From: Candidatus Hodarchaeota archaeon | Lineage (GTDB): Archaea; Asgardarchaeota; Heimdallarchaeia; Hodarchaeales; Hodarchaeaceae | Direction of reading: 5' to 3' | NCBI GenBank assembly: GCA_030589605.1 | Contig: JAUUVJ010000090.1 | Span: forward strand, 1-11,137 | DNA: 11,137 nt | In this document: positions 1-6,493 of the stretch, piece after piece | How positions within the stretch are numbered: the stretch's first letter is position 1 | Layout: each line of letters opens with the position of its first letter | Notes under the pieces: generated by a model | Told to the model about the DNA's origin: nothing | The model's database searches: none | The model's input: the letters and a program-made list of their open reading frames with translations, nothing else | Translations under genes and position numbers: made by a program

Positions 1-1
1 C

Positions 2-3000
2 TCTGGTGGTTTTGTTAGAATTAATCAGGATTATCATCCTACTTTTACAGAATTTTATCAAAAGAATCTACAACCTCGTTCAAAACGTGATAATTTCTTT
101 GTGATTCTAGGACCTATTGGATCAGGAAAAACAACCCAACTTTGTCGTGTTGCAGTTGAAAGTCTAAAACAGGGAAAAATGGTTTATATAGCAAATCCAG
201 AGATTCCATTACCTGATTCTTTTATATTAACAAATTCAATAGTAATCGTTGATAATTTTGCCCGAATGCATCCTGCTGATATACAGAAGTTAGTTACTTT
301 TGCTAACAGCGGAAAAGGATTAGTCTATACAGCTATCCGAAAAAATTTCATTGGTTTAATTTCATCGCAATATCTAGCTTTTACCAACAGTTCAAGATTA
401 CCATGGATTCAAATAAATCTACCATTTTGGACATATGAAACCCAATTGCAAGTATTTTCCAAACTAAAGGAAGATTGGCAGTGTTATATTGTACCAGAGA
501 GTATTCCTTCATTACTTCTAGAAAGTTTGGGAAATCCAACTTTGTTGAGTGAACCCTTGAAATTCCCTAAACGAGCTCGTGGAGCTCTCAGTTTCTTAGA
601 AGCTCTTTTTGAAGGACATAAAATTGGAATTGGCGTTCCTGCGATTCATACGAAGTACCTACGACTAATAACCGATTTAACCCATTTGTTTTCTGCTGAA
701 GACGAAATTAAAGTGTTGAAATCAATCTATATTCTTACTAATCATTTTGAAAATTTTCCAGAGCTCTATTGGGGGTATTTAGAGAAAGAAATGGATCTAC
801 TACCAATAGATCATCCCATTATGTCTGATTTATTACCCACAAGTTTTATTAATCGTTTTAACCACTTCAAAATATGGAAGACCTTCTTTGTATCTGTTAA
901 AACGGGTATATTTAATTTATTAACACATTCTCCTTATCCAGGAGAAAAAAAGGATTTTCAAAGAATAATTCAAGAGATGACTTTCAAGAAATGGGATAAT
1001 GAGCTTGGAGCTAGTCTTCAAAAGCTAGTAAGTTCTCCCAATGCTTATAAACCAAATATATTCGAAGAAATAGTTTTGGTTTCTTTAGGATTAATGAAAG
1101 AAGATAGAATCATAGAAATAGATAATGGGGACTTGTTAATAGAATTATCTAACATTTCAGAGTTATATAAAGATGAAATTGAAGTCCTACTTGTTGCTGC
1201 TCAGATGTTAATATTACGTCTTCATCACTCTATACAATCCAACATTATTGCTGAAAAAATAATATTTTTACTTTCAACAACTCCCCACATTGAGAAAATG
1301 AGTACTCTATTTATTTTTTCCCTGATTCTTCGTGATCTAGCGGAGTGGGCAATAAACCAGAATCTTTCAATAATCGAACCTCTTAGGGATATGTTTAATG
1401 AATATAAACCTCTGTTACTAAAGCAAGTTGAAAAGAAAAAATATGTAGATCTAGGTTTTGAAAGTTTTCCTGTTGAATTATATCGGATTGCGGTTATATT
1501 AGAAAAAGAGACAGGAGAAAAGATTAAGTCTTTAATATATCGAGATGAACTATTTGAAGATTATCTAATAGGGCTTTTAAACTATTATGATTTGAAAAGC
1601 TGTGATCAAAGTCTATCTGAAACAGAACGCTTAAGAAAATGCGTAGACATATTATTAAAATCACTTTGGAATATAAGACATACGAAGGAGGAGTTAGATA
1701 CCTATAAAATTATTATTGACAACTTGATCGCAGTCAAAAATCTCTATGGAGCTCTTTTCACATGTTTAGGAGCATTAAACATATCATTAAAAGCGAATCC
1801 AGAAGTACAATCAGAATTCTTAGATAGAGCTGAAGCTATATCGAAGGAGTTAGAAGAGGAAGTCTTACTTAATACGATTAGCTATTTACGTGCTTCAATC
1901 AAAATTGTACGACCTATGATTGAAACTGACGATCCTCAGATTCAAAAAGAATTTAATAAAATGTATAGCTCTATCTTTGAATTTTTATCATCAAAGCAGA
2001 TACCAGCGGCCAAGGAATTATTTAAATCTAAGAAAGATTTTTTACATAATTTAGATCCCGATTTGTGTGCTGCTTTCGAAATAATCTTTGAACATTCGAT
2101 AAAAAGCGATGATAAAGAATTACTAGAACTCTATTCTAAGATTGATGAATTAAACCCTCTAAGGAAATATGATCAAATAGTAGACCTCACAGATTCTCTT
2201 AAATACTCTGATCCTTCATTAATCACGCCAGGATCTTGTTTAATATGGCGAGAAAGGGCTACAGCCTTAAGAAATCTAAAAAGATATGAACAATCCCTAA
2301 AATGTTACACAATTGCCTTATCTCTTACATACCTTGATAGTATGGAGGAATTTACTCGTCTGAATATTCTTGGCCAAATCGCTTTTACTCTAGAGCTGAT
2401 GCAAAACCGAGTTGGTCAACTTTTTGTGATGCTCTTAAACGCTAGAAATATAATCCCTCATAGGTACATACAAAGAATTGGTGAGGTAAAACACCTTCCT
2501 GATTTCAATCTTCCATATAATGATGATACCAGAATTCTTGGACTCAGACCACTGGGAATTTATGATGTTGCCCATCTACTTGCATATATATTAGCAGGTA
2601 TGAAAAAATATTCTGTTGCAGAAAGATTAGCCCAGCTAGCTCTAAAAGATGCTCAATTAGACAATAATTTACGTGGAAAATGCTTCTGTTTAATAATTTT
2701 AAGTCGAATATCTTATTTTCAAGGTGATCATAGATTAGAAGAGAGATATTTTAATGAGGCCTCGTCTATTAGTAAGAAAATAACTGATTTAGATGTTGAC
2801 AAACTTCTTCATACAAGAAAACTACCGTTTGAACCAATTTTCCCAGAAGACATTGAAGAGTCATCTGTTGAAAATAATATCTTTGAAGATCACGTTCAAA
2901 CATTCGTGTCTCGCGTAAAATCTGTGGTCGAAGATGAAATTACTTCACAAGAACTTTTTGAAGAAGGACTTAGTTATATCAAAAGTTTTCCTAATACAAT

Positions 3001-4243
3001 TGACGGTCTTACTTCTCTACTTAGTTTTTTGATGATGTTATTTACAATCATGCCCAAGAACGAATACAATCTGAGTACATTAGTTAAACTCATCATATCC
3101 GTTGATTTGAAGGTTATTAAAAGTGATTTAATTGAAAATACGACTTCTTTCATGTTAGATCTAGTAGTACATCTAATAATTTATTCTGATAAGACAAATA
3201 CTAGTGAAATATTTGACAAGATAAAAAATTATGTGAATTTAGAGGAGAACGTTTTCAGATTTGTAATTCTTTTGCTTTACTGGAGCAATGGATTAAGTCA
3301 AACTAAGGACATTAAATTTTCATGGGAGATTGACGGATTACTAGTAGAATTCTTTGATCAGATATTTCTTATCGATGTTATCCAAATAAGAGAAGGGTTG
3401 GAAGCTCTCTATTACCGCATTTTATCCATTCATCCTGATTTTCTAAGTGAATTAACCGATGAAATAGAAGAAAAATTTCCAAATCCGTCTATACTTGATT
3501 ATATAGGAGTTATCTATTATCAAACAGGGTTATTTTCAAAAGGTGAAAGAATTATAGAACAAGCTATAGAGAAATTTCCAGAGTTTGATGATCTGAGGCT
3601 TTCAATTTCTCATATTTTAGTTAGTAAAAAGCAGTATACTTATGCGAAGGAACATCTAACCTTTGTTTTAAAACACAATGAAAATGATTTAGAAGCTCTT
3701 TCTCTTCTATCTGTTATCTATAAACATGAAGGATCAATTGACATAGGGTTTGATTACGCAGAACGAGTGTATAATCTCTTAACACCTGATGATCCTAGAT
3801 TTCGTAGTAGTACGTTAATCCTGGCTAATTTTAAATTGATTCAAGGAAAAAATGATGAAGCTATCAATTTAATTAAAAAAACCATGGCAAAGTGGTCAGG
3901 TTCTGGTACATTGAATACAGCAATGAGTTATATTATGAATTCAACGGATAATCTACTTAAGGCAAAACAATATTGTGAAAAGGGGATTAATCAACTAAAA
4001 TCCAAAATTTCTGATTTATATTCACAATTTAACATATCTCGTTCAACTATTAATGAGATGATTACGATTAAATTGGAAGAAGTAGCCGAATATGAAACAA
4101 TGAATTTATTTGAGTTAATAATCGTTGCTGAACAGCATTTTCAGCTTTTAGAAATTAATAGATTAGATCCTATCGTGAATAATACTATTTTAATTCTTAC
4201 TATACTTATTAAACGCGTGGAACAATTTTATAAGAATTTATAA
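2..4243 (+). CDS. STAND-like P-loop NTPase with long TPR/helical tail (5' partial)
   Basis: The frame is open to the left edge, so the N-terminus lies outside the window; the GTG at 101 is only the first in-frame start-like codon. Counting from that codon, a Walker A motif GPIGSGKT is at residues 4-11, a hydrophobic strand ending in Asp (SIVIVD, D51) fits Walker B, and GLVYTAIR (about 73-80) resembles the sensor strand of STAND/AAA+ ATPases. The remaining ~1250 residues are mostly amphipathic helices. TPR-like units are visible around residues 720-900 and most clearly at about 1130-1300. This architecture is typical of signal-transduction NTPases that switch on when the superhelical tail binds a ligand; many serve in immunity or regulation. 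The effector domain, if any, would be at the missing N-terminus. The gene ends convergent with the nuclease operon. NTPase and TPR calls are fairly secure; the biological role is unknown. Confidence 0.8.
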   Translation, partial: SGGFVRINQDYHPTFTEFYQKNLQPRSKRDNFFVILGPIGSGKTTQLCRVAVESLKQGKMVYIANPEIPLPDSFILTNSIVIVDNFARMHPADIQKLVTFANSGKGLVYTAIRKNFIGLISSQYLAFTNSSRLPWIQINLPFWTYETQLQVFSKLKEDWQCYIVPESIPSLLLESLGNPTLLSEPLKFPKRARGALSFLEALFEGHKIGIGVPAIHTKYLRLITDLTHLFSAEDEIKVLKSIYILTNHFENFPELYWGYLEKEMDLLPIDHPIMSDLLPTSFINRFNHFKIWKTFFVSVKTGIFNLLTHSPYPGEKKDFQRIIQEMTFKKWDNELGASLQKLVSSPNAYKPNIFEEIVLVSLGLMKEDRIIEIDNGDLLIELSNISELYKDEIEVLLVAAQMLILRLHHSIQSNIIAEKIIFLLSTTPHIEKMSTLFIFSLILRDLAEWAINQNLSIIEPLRDMFNEYKPLLLKQVEKKKYVDLGFESFPVELYRIAVILEKETGEKIKSLIYRDELFEDYLIGLLNYYDLKSCDQSLSETERLRKCVDILLKSLWNIRHTKEELDTYKIIIDNLIAVKNLYGALFTCLGALNISLKANPEVQSEFLDRAEAISKELEEEVLLNTISYLRASIKIVRPMIETDDPQIQKEFNKMYSSIFEFLSSKQIPAAKELFKSKKDFLHNLDPDLCAAFEIIFEHSIKSDDKELLELYSKIDELNPLRKYDQIVDLTDSLKYSDPSLITPGSCLIWRERATALRNLKRYEQSLKCYTIALSLTYLDSMEEFTRLNILGQIAFTLELMQNRVGQLFVMLLNARNIIPHRYIQRIGEVKHLPDFNLPYNDDTRILGLRPLGIYDVAHLLAYILAGMKKYSVAERLAQLALKDAQLDNNLRGKCFCLIILSRISYFQGDHRLEERYFNEASSISKKITDLDVDKLLHTRKLPFEPIFPEDIEESSVENNIFEDHVQTFVSRVKSVVEDEITSQELFEEGLSYIKSFPNTIDGLTSLLSFLMMLFTIMPKNEYNLSTLVKLIISVDLKVIKSDLIENTTSFMLDLVVHLIIYSDKTNTSEIFDKIKNYVNLEENVFRFVILLLYWSNGLSQTKDIKFSWEIDGLLVEFFDQIFLIDVIQIREGLEALYYRILSIHPDFLSELTDEIEEKFPNPSILDYIGVIYYQTGLFSKGERIIEQAIEKFPEFDDLRLSISHILVSKKQYTYAKEHLTFVLKHNENDLEALSLLSVIYKHEGSIDIGFDYAERVYNLLTPDDPRFRSSTLILANFKLIQGKNDEAINLIKKTMAKWSGSGTLNTAMSYIMNSTDNLLKAKQYCEKGINQLKSKISDLYSQFNISRSTINEMITIKLEEVAEYETMNLFELIIVAEQHFQLLEINRLDPIVNNTILILTILIKRVEQFYKNL

Positions 4244-4349
4244 CAATTTAAAACTATTGTATGATGATTCGAGTTTATAATATGTGGATTTTGATCGTAT
4301 GTCTTTCCTTTTTGGTATAAAAATAATACTTTCATTCTTCGTTGCCTTC
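4244..4349. other. Convergent intergenic gap
   Basis: This 106-base AT-rich spacer lies between the convergent STAND-like gene and the PD-(D/E)XK gene. A pyrimidine-rich stretch ending in a T-run (about 4301-4313, tctttcctttttg) could end transcription of the forward gene in the archaeal manner, where T-tracts suffice. I see no stable hairpin. Confidence 0.3.
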
Positions 4350-4856
4350 TTATGCTTTGATTAGGTTGTAATACTTTAACATCCTGATTGTTTGTAAAAT
4401 GGCTGAATCGTAAGATCCTTTGATCGGAATTCTGTCAATTAATTCCTTGAGAATGTCTTCAAAATAGAGAATCCCAATATTTCTCTTCTGGAATTCTTTT
4501 GTAAAAAAATCCTTTTTAACATCAGTTTTCCCAAAATACTGTCTTGTAGTAATAAAATATTGATGATACTCACTGTTTCTAATGATTTCTGAAATTTTAT
4601 CTCTTTCTTTTCGCAATATTTGGTTAAATATGTTATTAAGTCTATCATCAGAATTACTTTTAGTCAAGGATGCCTTTGAACGCCATTTAATTTCATAGAC
4701 ATGATAAATTCCATTTGAATCAACTGCTAAAATATCAATATCACTATAATTGCTTCCACCTTTTTTACCAACAACTTTGAATTTAATATTGCTCATAGTA
4801 AATTGATTTTTACAAAATTTCAACCAATTCTCTACAATTTCTTCGTTAACATTCAT
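4350..4856 (-). CDS. PD-(D/E)XK-fold nuclease-like protein
   Basis: This 168-aa protein carries the core of the PD-(D/E)XK nuclease fold. An N-terminal helix is rich in Glu (E5, E6, E9). A strand SDIDILAVD follows with candidate metal ligands D39/D41, and the next strand YEIKW gives E55-x-K57. The spacing from D41 to E55-x-K57 matches restriction-type and archaeal Holliday-junction-type nucleases, which cut DNA in a metal-dependent way. The rest is basic and helical. The ATG at 4856 is preceded by GAGGGA about 8 bases upstream and lies 11 bases after the HNH gene's stop, so the two are probably co-transcribed. The size fits a single-domain nuclease; no specificity domain is visible. It could act in restriction, repair or mobile-element biology. 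The fold call is good; substrate and pathway are unknown. Confidence 0.72.
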   Translation of the reverse strand: MNVNEEIVENWLKFCKNQFTMSNIKFKVVGKKGGSNYSDIDILAVDSNGIYHVYEIKWRSKASLTKSNSDDRLNNIFNQILRKERDKISEIIRNSEYHQYFITTRQYFGKTDVKKDFFTKEFQKRNIGILYFEDILKELIDRIPIKGSYDSAILQTIRMLKYYNLIKA

Positions 4857-4867
4857 TCTTTATTCCC

Positions 4868-5401
4868 TCAGAAATTCTTCATTTTTTGATAATTTGAAGT
4901 GATCTCTTCTCCATCCAGATCAACGACTTTCCATTTCAACTTCGATCTAAGTCGCCACAACTCGAACGCGGAGTCTTTGTGAGAATAAAACTCTTCTGAT
5001 GTTTTTTCATTGACTTTTGCCCAATGATCAGCAAGTTTTTCCCAAGATAATTTCCCCTTAGGAATTAGGGATGCTTGACAAAACCCCAGATGTTGATTCA
5101 TGTGACATAGTTCACAGAGACCAATTAACTGCTTAAGTTGCTGAGAACCACTCTTATAGTCATAACTCCAATGCTCATGACAATGAAGCTTTTCAGGTGA
5201 ATCGCAGATCATACAACGGAAATTTTGTCTTTTATAGACAATTTTGCGAATTCTATCCCATTCGGCTTTCGGTAAAACCTTTCGAAGGTTGTTGTCCCAA
5301 ATCCCACGAGGAATCATGTTTCCCCAAAGACGATATTTGTCTAAAGCTGTTTCAATTTTCTTTACACGATCAATTACTGTCTTTTTTCTATTAGTATCCA
5401 T
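4868..5401 (-). CDS. HNH endonuclease-like protein
   Basis: This 177-aa protein has a complete zinc-binding HNH (treble-clef) module: C63-x2-C66, then HCHEHWSYD (residues 73-81) with the candidate catalytic/metal His residues, then C96-x2-C99-H100 and H104. The HxHExWxYD...LCxxCHxxxHxG pattern is a recognisable class of small HNH nucleases found on phages, plasmids and genomic islands. The reading frame extends to a TTG at 5413, but I choose the ATG at 5401 because GAGGGA sits at SD distance just before it. The C-terminal ~70 residues are helical and basic with no motif I recognise. It is the middle gene of a three-gene operon: its start overlaps the 55-aa ORF upstream and its stop is 11 bases before the PD-(D/E)XK gene. 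The family is well supported; the target is unknown. Confidence 0.75.
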   Translation of the reverse strand: MDTNRKKTVIDRVKKIETALDKYRLWGNMIPRGIWDNNLRKVLPKAEWDRIRKIVYKRQNFRCMICDSPEKLHCHEHWSYDYKSGSQQLKQLIGLCELCHMNQHLGFCQASLIPKGKLSWEKLADHWAKVNEKTSEEFYSHKDSAFELWRLRSKLKWKVVDLDGEEITSNYQKMKNF

Positions 5402-5558
5402 TTCTTCCCTCAATTTTGCTTTTAGTTTTATTGAAAAATTCGATCAATGAAGCAAAGTGTCTATTGTTATATTTAACAATAGTATAAGAGTCCATGCTGT
5501 GTGGATCAATTCTTTCTTCCTTGGTGAATTCTTTTAGGTTCTCTTGGGGTTTTGGCAT
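5391..5558 (-). CDS. Small 55-aa protein, first gene of the nuclease operon
   Basis: This ORF starts at an ATG (5558) preceded by GAGG, with only 2 bases of spacing, and reads MPKPQENLKEFTKEERIDPH through KSKIEGRNGY. It is hydrophilic and has no motif I recognise. An internal ATG at residue 22 (MDSYTIVKYNN) is another possible start. Its stop lies inside the HNH coding region, giving an 11-base overlap, which suggests translational coupling. Mixed composition with a sensible alternation of charged and aromatic residues argues that it is coding. A perfect 9-bp inverted repeat (5461-5482) lies within it. It may be an accessory, regulatory or inhibitor protein for the nucleases, but that is speculation from position alone. 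Confidence 0.5.
   Translation of the reverse strand: MPKPQENLKEFTKEERIDPHSMDSYTIVKYNNRHFASLIEFFNKTKSKIEGRNGY
5461..5482. repeat. Perfect 9-bp inverted repeat inside the small operon ORF
   Basis: CTATTGTTA (5461-5469) and TAACAATAG (5474-5482) are exact reverse complements separated by 4 bases. This could be an mRNA hairpin about 60 bases upstream of the HNH start, or an operator-like palindrome. In the AT-rich context it may also be chance. Confidence 0.45.
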
Positions 5559-5615
5559 AACCTCTCATCCTTCCTCTCTGACATTACTACGAATCCCTTT
5601 TCCATTATTCGAAGA

Positions 5616-5629
5616 GGGGGGAGGGAGGG
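5616..5629 (+). other. G-rich tract in an AT-rich leader
   Basis: The plus strand reads G6-A-G3-A-G3, one tract short of a canonical G-quadruplex motif (two-layer forms are possible). It is the most GC-skewed point in the window. On the minus strand, which is the transcribed leader of the nuclease operon, it is C-rich. Confidence 0.4.
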
Positions 5630-5706
5630 AAGTTGATCCTGTAAAAATTGAATAAAATTCAAAATAAACTTGGGACCAACCTCCACAGAATGAAAGTTTT
5701 TCCTCT

Positions 5707-5714
5707 TATATAAA
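5707..5714 (-). promoter_or_regulatory. Candidate archaeal TATA box for the nuclease operon
   Basis: On the minus strand the octamer is TTTATATA, close to the archaeal TATA consensus. Transcription would be expected to start about 25 bases downstream, near 5685. That leaves a leader of roughly 125 bases before the ATG at 5558. The leader includes a C-rich tract (G-rich on the plus strand, 5616-5629). Confidence 0.45.
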
Positions 5715-5788
5715 CAGCTCAACAAAATTACAATGGAATAACCATCTGTTCGGATGGAAGATTATTTATAGGTTAATTTTTGCTCTAG

Positions 5789-5803
5789 CTTCCTGTAAGG
5801 AAG
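5789..5803 (+). promoter_or_regulatory. Hairpin masking the SD of the 5811 ORF
   Basis: CTTCCT (5789-5794) and AGGAAG (5798-5803) are perfect complements around a GTA loop. The 3' arm is the core of the SD-like AAGGAAGTGAT that precedes the ATG at 5811. If transcribed from upstream, the RNA would bury the SD. A native start near 5790 would remove or shorten the 5' arm. Confidence 0.4.
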
Positions 5804-5810
5804 TGATTCA

Positions 5811-5963
5811 ATGAGTAAAGGTTCAAAAGTTGCTTATCAAGAAACTCTCCGAGAAAAAGCTCAGGAAGCCTATTGGGAAAAACTCTTTGCGAAAACTCAA
5901 GCTCACTCTATAGCCAAGATTCCTAAAAAACTCTTAATCCTTTATTTGAATTTCAGTATTTAG
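5811..5963 (+). CDS. Small basic ORF (50 aa), possibly a gene fragment
   Basis: The ATG is preceded by a strong SD-like stretch (AAGGAAGTGAT, ending 4 bases before the ATG). The product, MSKGSKVAYQETLREKAQEA and onward, is basic, helical and Lys-rich, ending ...KIPKKLLILYLNFSI. I recognise no family. The abrupt hydrophobic end suggests that the true frame was lost near 5940, so this may be the N-terminus of a broken gene, possibly an old mobile-element gene. No continuation in another frame is convincing. Confidence 0.35.
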   Translation: MSKGSKVAYQETLREKAQEAYWEKLFAKTQAHSIAKIPKKLLILYLNFSI

Positions 5964-6129
5964 ATCTCTGTGTAAACTCTATCACCAGTTCAAATTCCGC
6001 TTTAAACACCTTAAATACCGTGTTACTAATGCGGTAAAAACAAACGGTTTTCTTCTTGACCATACAACCTTCCATATTGATACATTTTTCATTTTTAACA
6101 CCTTGATTTTTCATGTTAAAAACAATCAT
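5953..6129 (-). CDS. Small ORF (58 aa), uncertain
   Basis: The product starts MIVFNMKNQG and ends IEFTQRSKY, with three Cys residues and an alternating hydrophobic second half (about residues 37-51). Its ATG lies 15 bases after the stop of the interrupted HEPN-zinc-ribbon gene on the same strand, so it could have been a downstream operon member. There is only a poorly spaced AAGG before the ATG. The opposite strand is also open here in one frame, so coding potential is not decisive. No family is recognised. Confidence 0.3.
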   Translation of the reverse strand: MIVFNMKNQGVKNEKCINMEGCMVKKKTVCFYRISNTVFKVFKAEFELVIEFTQRSKY

Positions 6130-6144
6130 CCTTGAGTCAAAGAT

Positions 6145-6370
6145 TTATAGTTCTTCATGTATGAGATAATCACATTTATCACAACCAATTCTATATTGAG
6201 TTTGTTCAATATTACCACCGCAAACTGGACATTTTGATTTTTCAAGAAAGACATGTTCCATAACACGGAAACCAGTAATGTACTTACACAATTCTAACAA
6301 TATTGTCAATTCATCGAAATCTAGTTTCTTAAAATCGTTATAGTCTCTTTCAATTAAATTTACTATTTTT
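6145..6370 (-). pseudogene. 3' fragment of the interrupted HEPN-zinc-ribbon gene
   Basis: This minus-strand frame has no usable upstream start: the first codons border the left end of the insertion sequence, where a stop immediately closes the frame. It encodes 72 residues unique to this side (from VNLIERDYND, codon 6363-6361), ending in LIHEEL and TAA. A zinc ribbon C-x2-C-x12-C-x2-C is plain (CPVCGG ... GCDKCDY). Deleting the IS and one copy of the 7-bp target duplication joins this frame exactly to the HEPN ORF on the other side, giving ...NELPKI-VNLIERDY.... It is therefore the missing C-terminus of that gene, now stranded without its own start. Confidence 0.85.
6364..6370. repeat. Left target-site duplication of the IS
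   Basis: TATTTTT directly abuts the left terminal inverted repeat. The identical heptamer abuts the right end at 7730-7736. The duplication length is set by a mismatch beyond 7 bases. Confidence 0.8.
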
Positions 6371-6383
6371 CAGTTTTCCCGTA
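6371..6383 (+). repeat. Left terminal inverted repeat of the IS
   Basis: CAGTTTTCCCGTA matches the reverse complement of 7717-7729 at 11 of 13 positions, with no clear similarity further inward. Confidence 0.8.
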
Positions 6384-6426
6384 ACTAGACTTCTCCTTTT
6401 CTGACGAGAATTAACCGACAAAAAGG

Positions 6427-6434
6427 TTTAAATA
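6427..6434 (+). promoter_or_regulatory. TATA box of the transposase gene
   Basis: TTTAAATA is a near-consensus archaeal TATA box, preceded by the purine-rich AAAAGG where a BRE would lie. A start about 26 bases from its centre falls at roughly 6454-6458, just before the GGAG at 6459-6462 and just after the 5' arms of the hairpin. Confidence 0.55.
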
Positions 6435-6436
6435 GT

Positions 6437-6493
6437 GGTAGTTCCGCATATAGAGATTGGAGAATCGACTATATGCATTTTCAAAGAACTACC
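6437..6493 (+). promoter_or_regulatory. Nested hairpin over the transposase start site
   Basis: Three perfect stems nest: GGTAGTTC (6437-6444) with GAACTACC (6486-6493); GCATATAG (6446-6453) with CTATATGC (6469-6476); and GATT (6455-6458) with AATC (6463-6466). The apical loop GGAG (6459-6462) is the SD, and the start ATG (6473-6475) is inside the second stem. An RNA reading in from outside would carry both arms and hide the start. A transcript begun at the element's own promoter (about 6455) would lack the two outer 5' arms. This is the layout of fold-back inhibition in bacterial IS elements. Confidence 0.7.

Larger units (their letters stand above)
5559..5810. other. Divergent intergenic region
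   Basis: This stretch separates the minus-strand nuclease operon from a small plus-strand ORF. It holds the TATA-like octamer on the minus strand, the G-rich tract, a short hairpin CCATC/GATGG near 5744-5759, a weak TATA-like TTTATA at 5765-5770 for the plus strand, and the SD hairpin at 5789-5803. A minus-strand frame runs from a TTG at 5725 to 5534, but its product has poor coding character. I regard it as leader, not gene. Confidence 0.4.

Noticed and set aside
4439..4648. Minus-strand ORF of 69 codons
   Set aside because: It is an alternative frame within the PD-(D/E)XK gene.
5197..5450. Two plus-strand ORFs of 65 and 68 codons
   Set aside because: They are antisense to the HNH gene, which has a clear zinc-binding motif; these are shadows.
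5534..5725. Minus-strand ORF of 63 codons from a TTG
   Set aside because: It has unusual composition across the C-rich tract, no SD, and lies over the leader and start of the better-supported 55-aa gene.
6360..6410. Alternative IS ends using ACTTC similarity (about 6389 and 7743)
   Set aside because: It matched poorly, gave no target duplication and would not restore the HEPN frame; CAGT ends at 6371 and 7729 satisfy all three tests.
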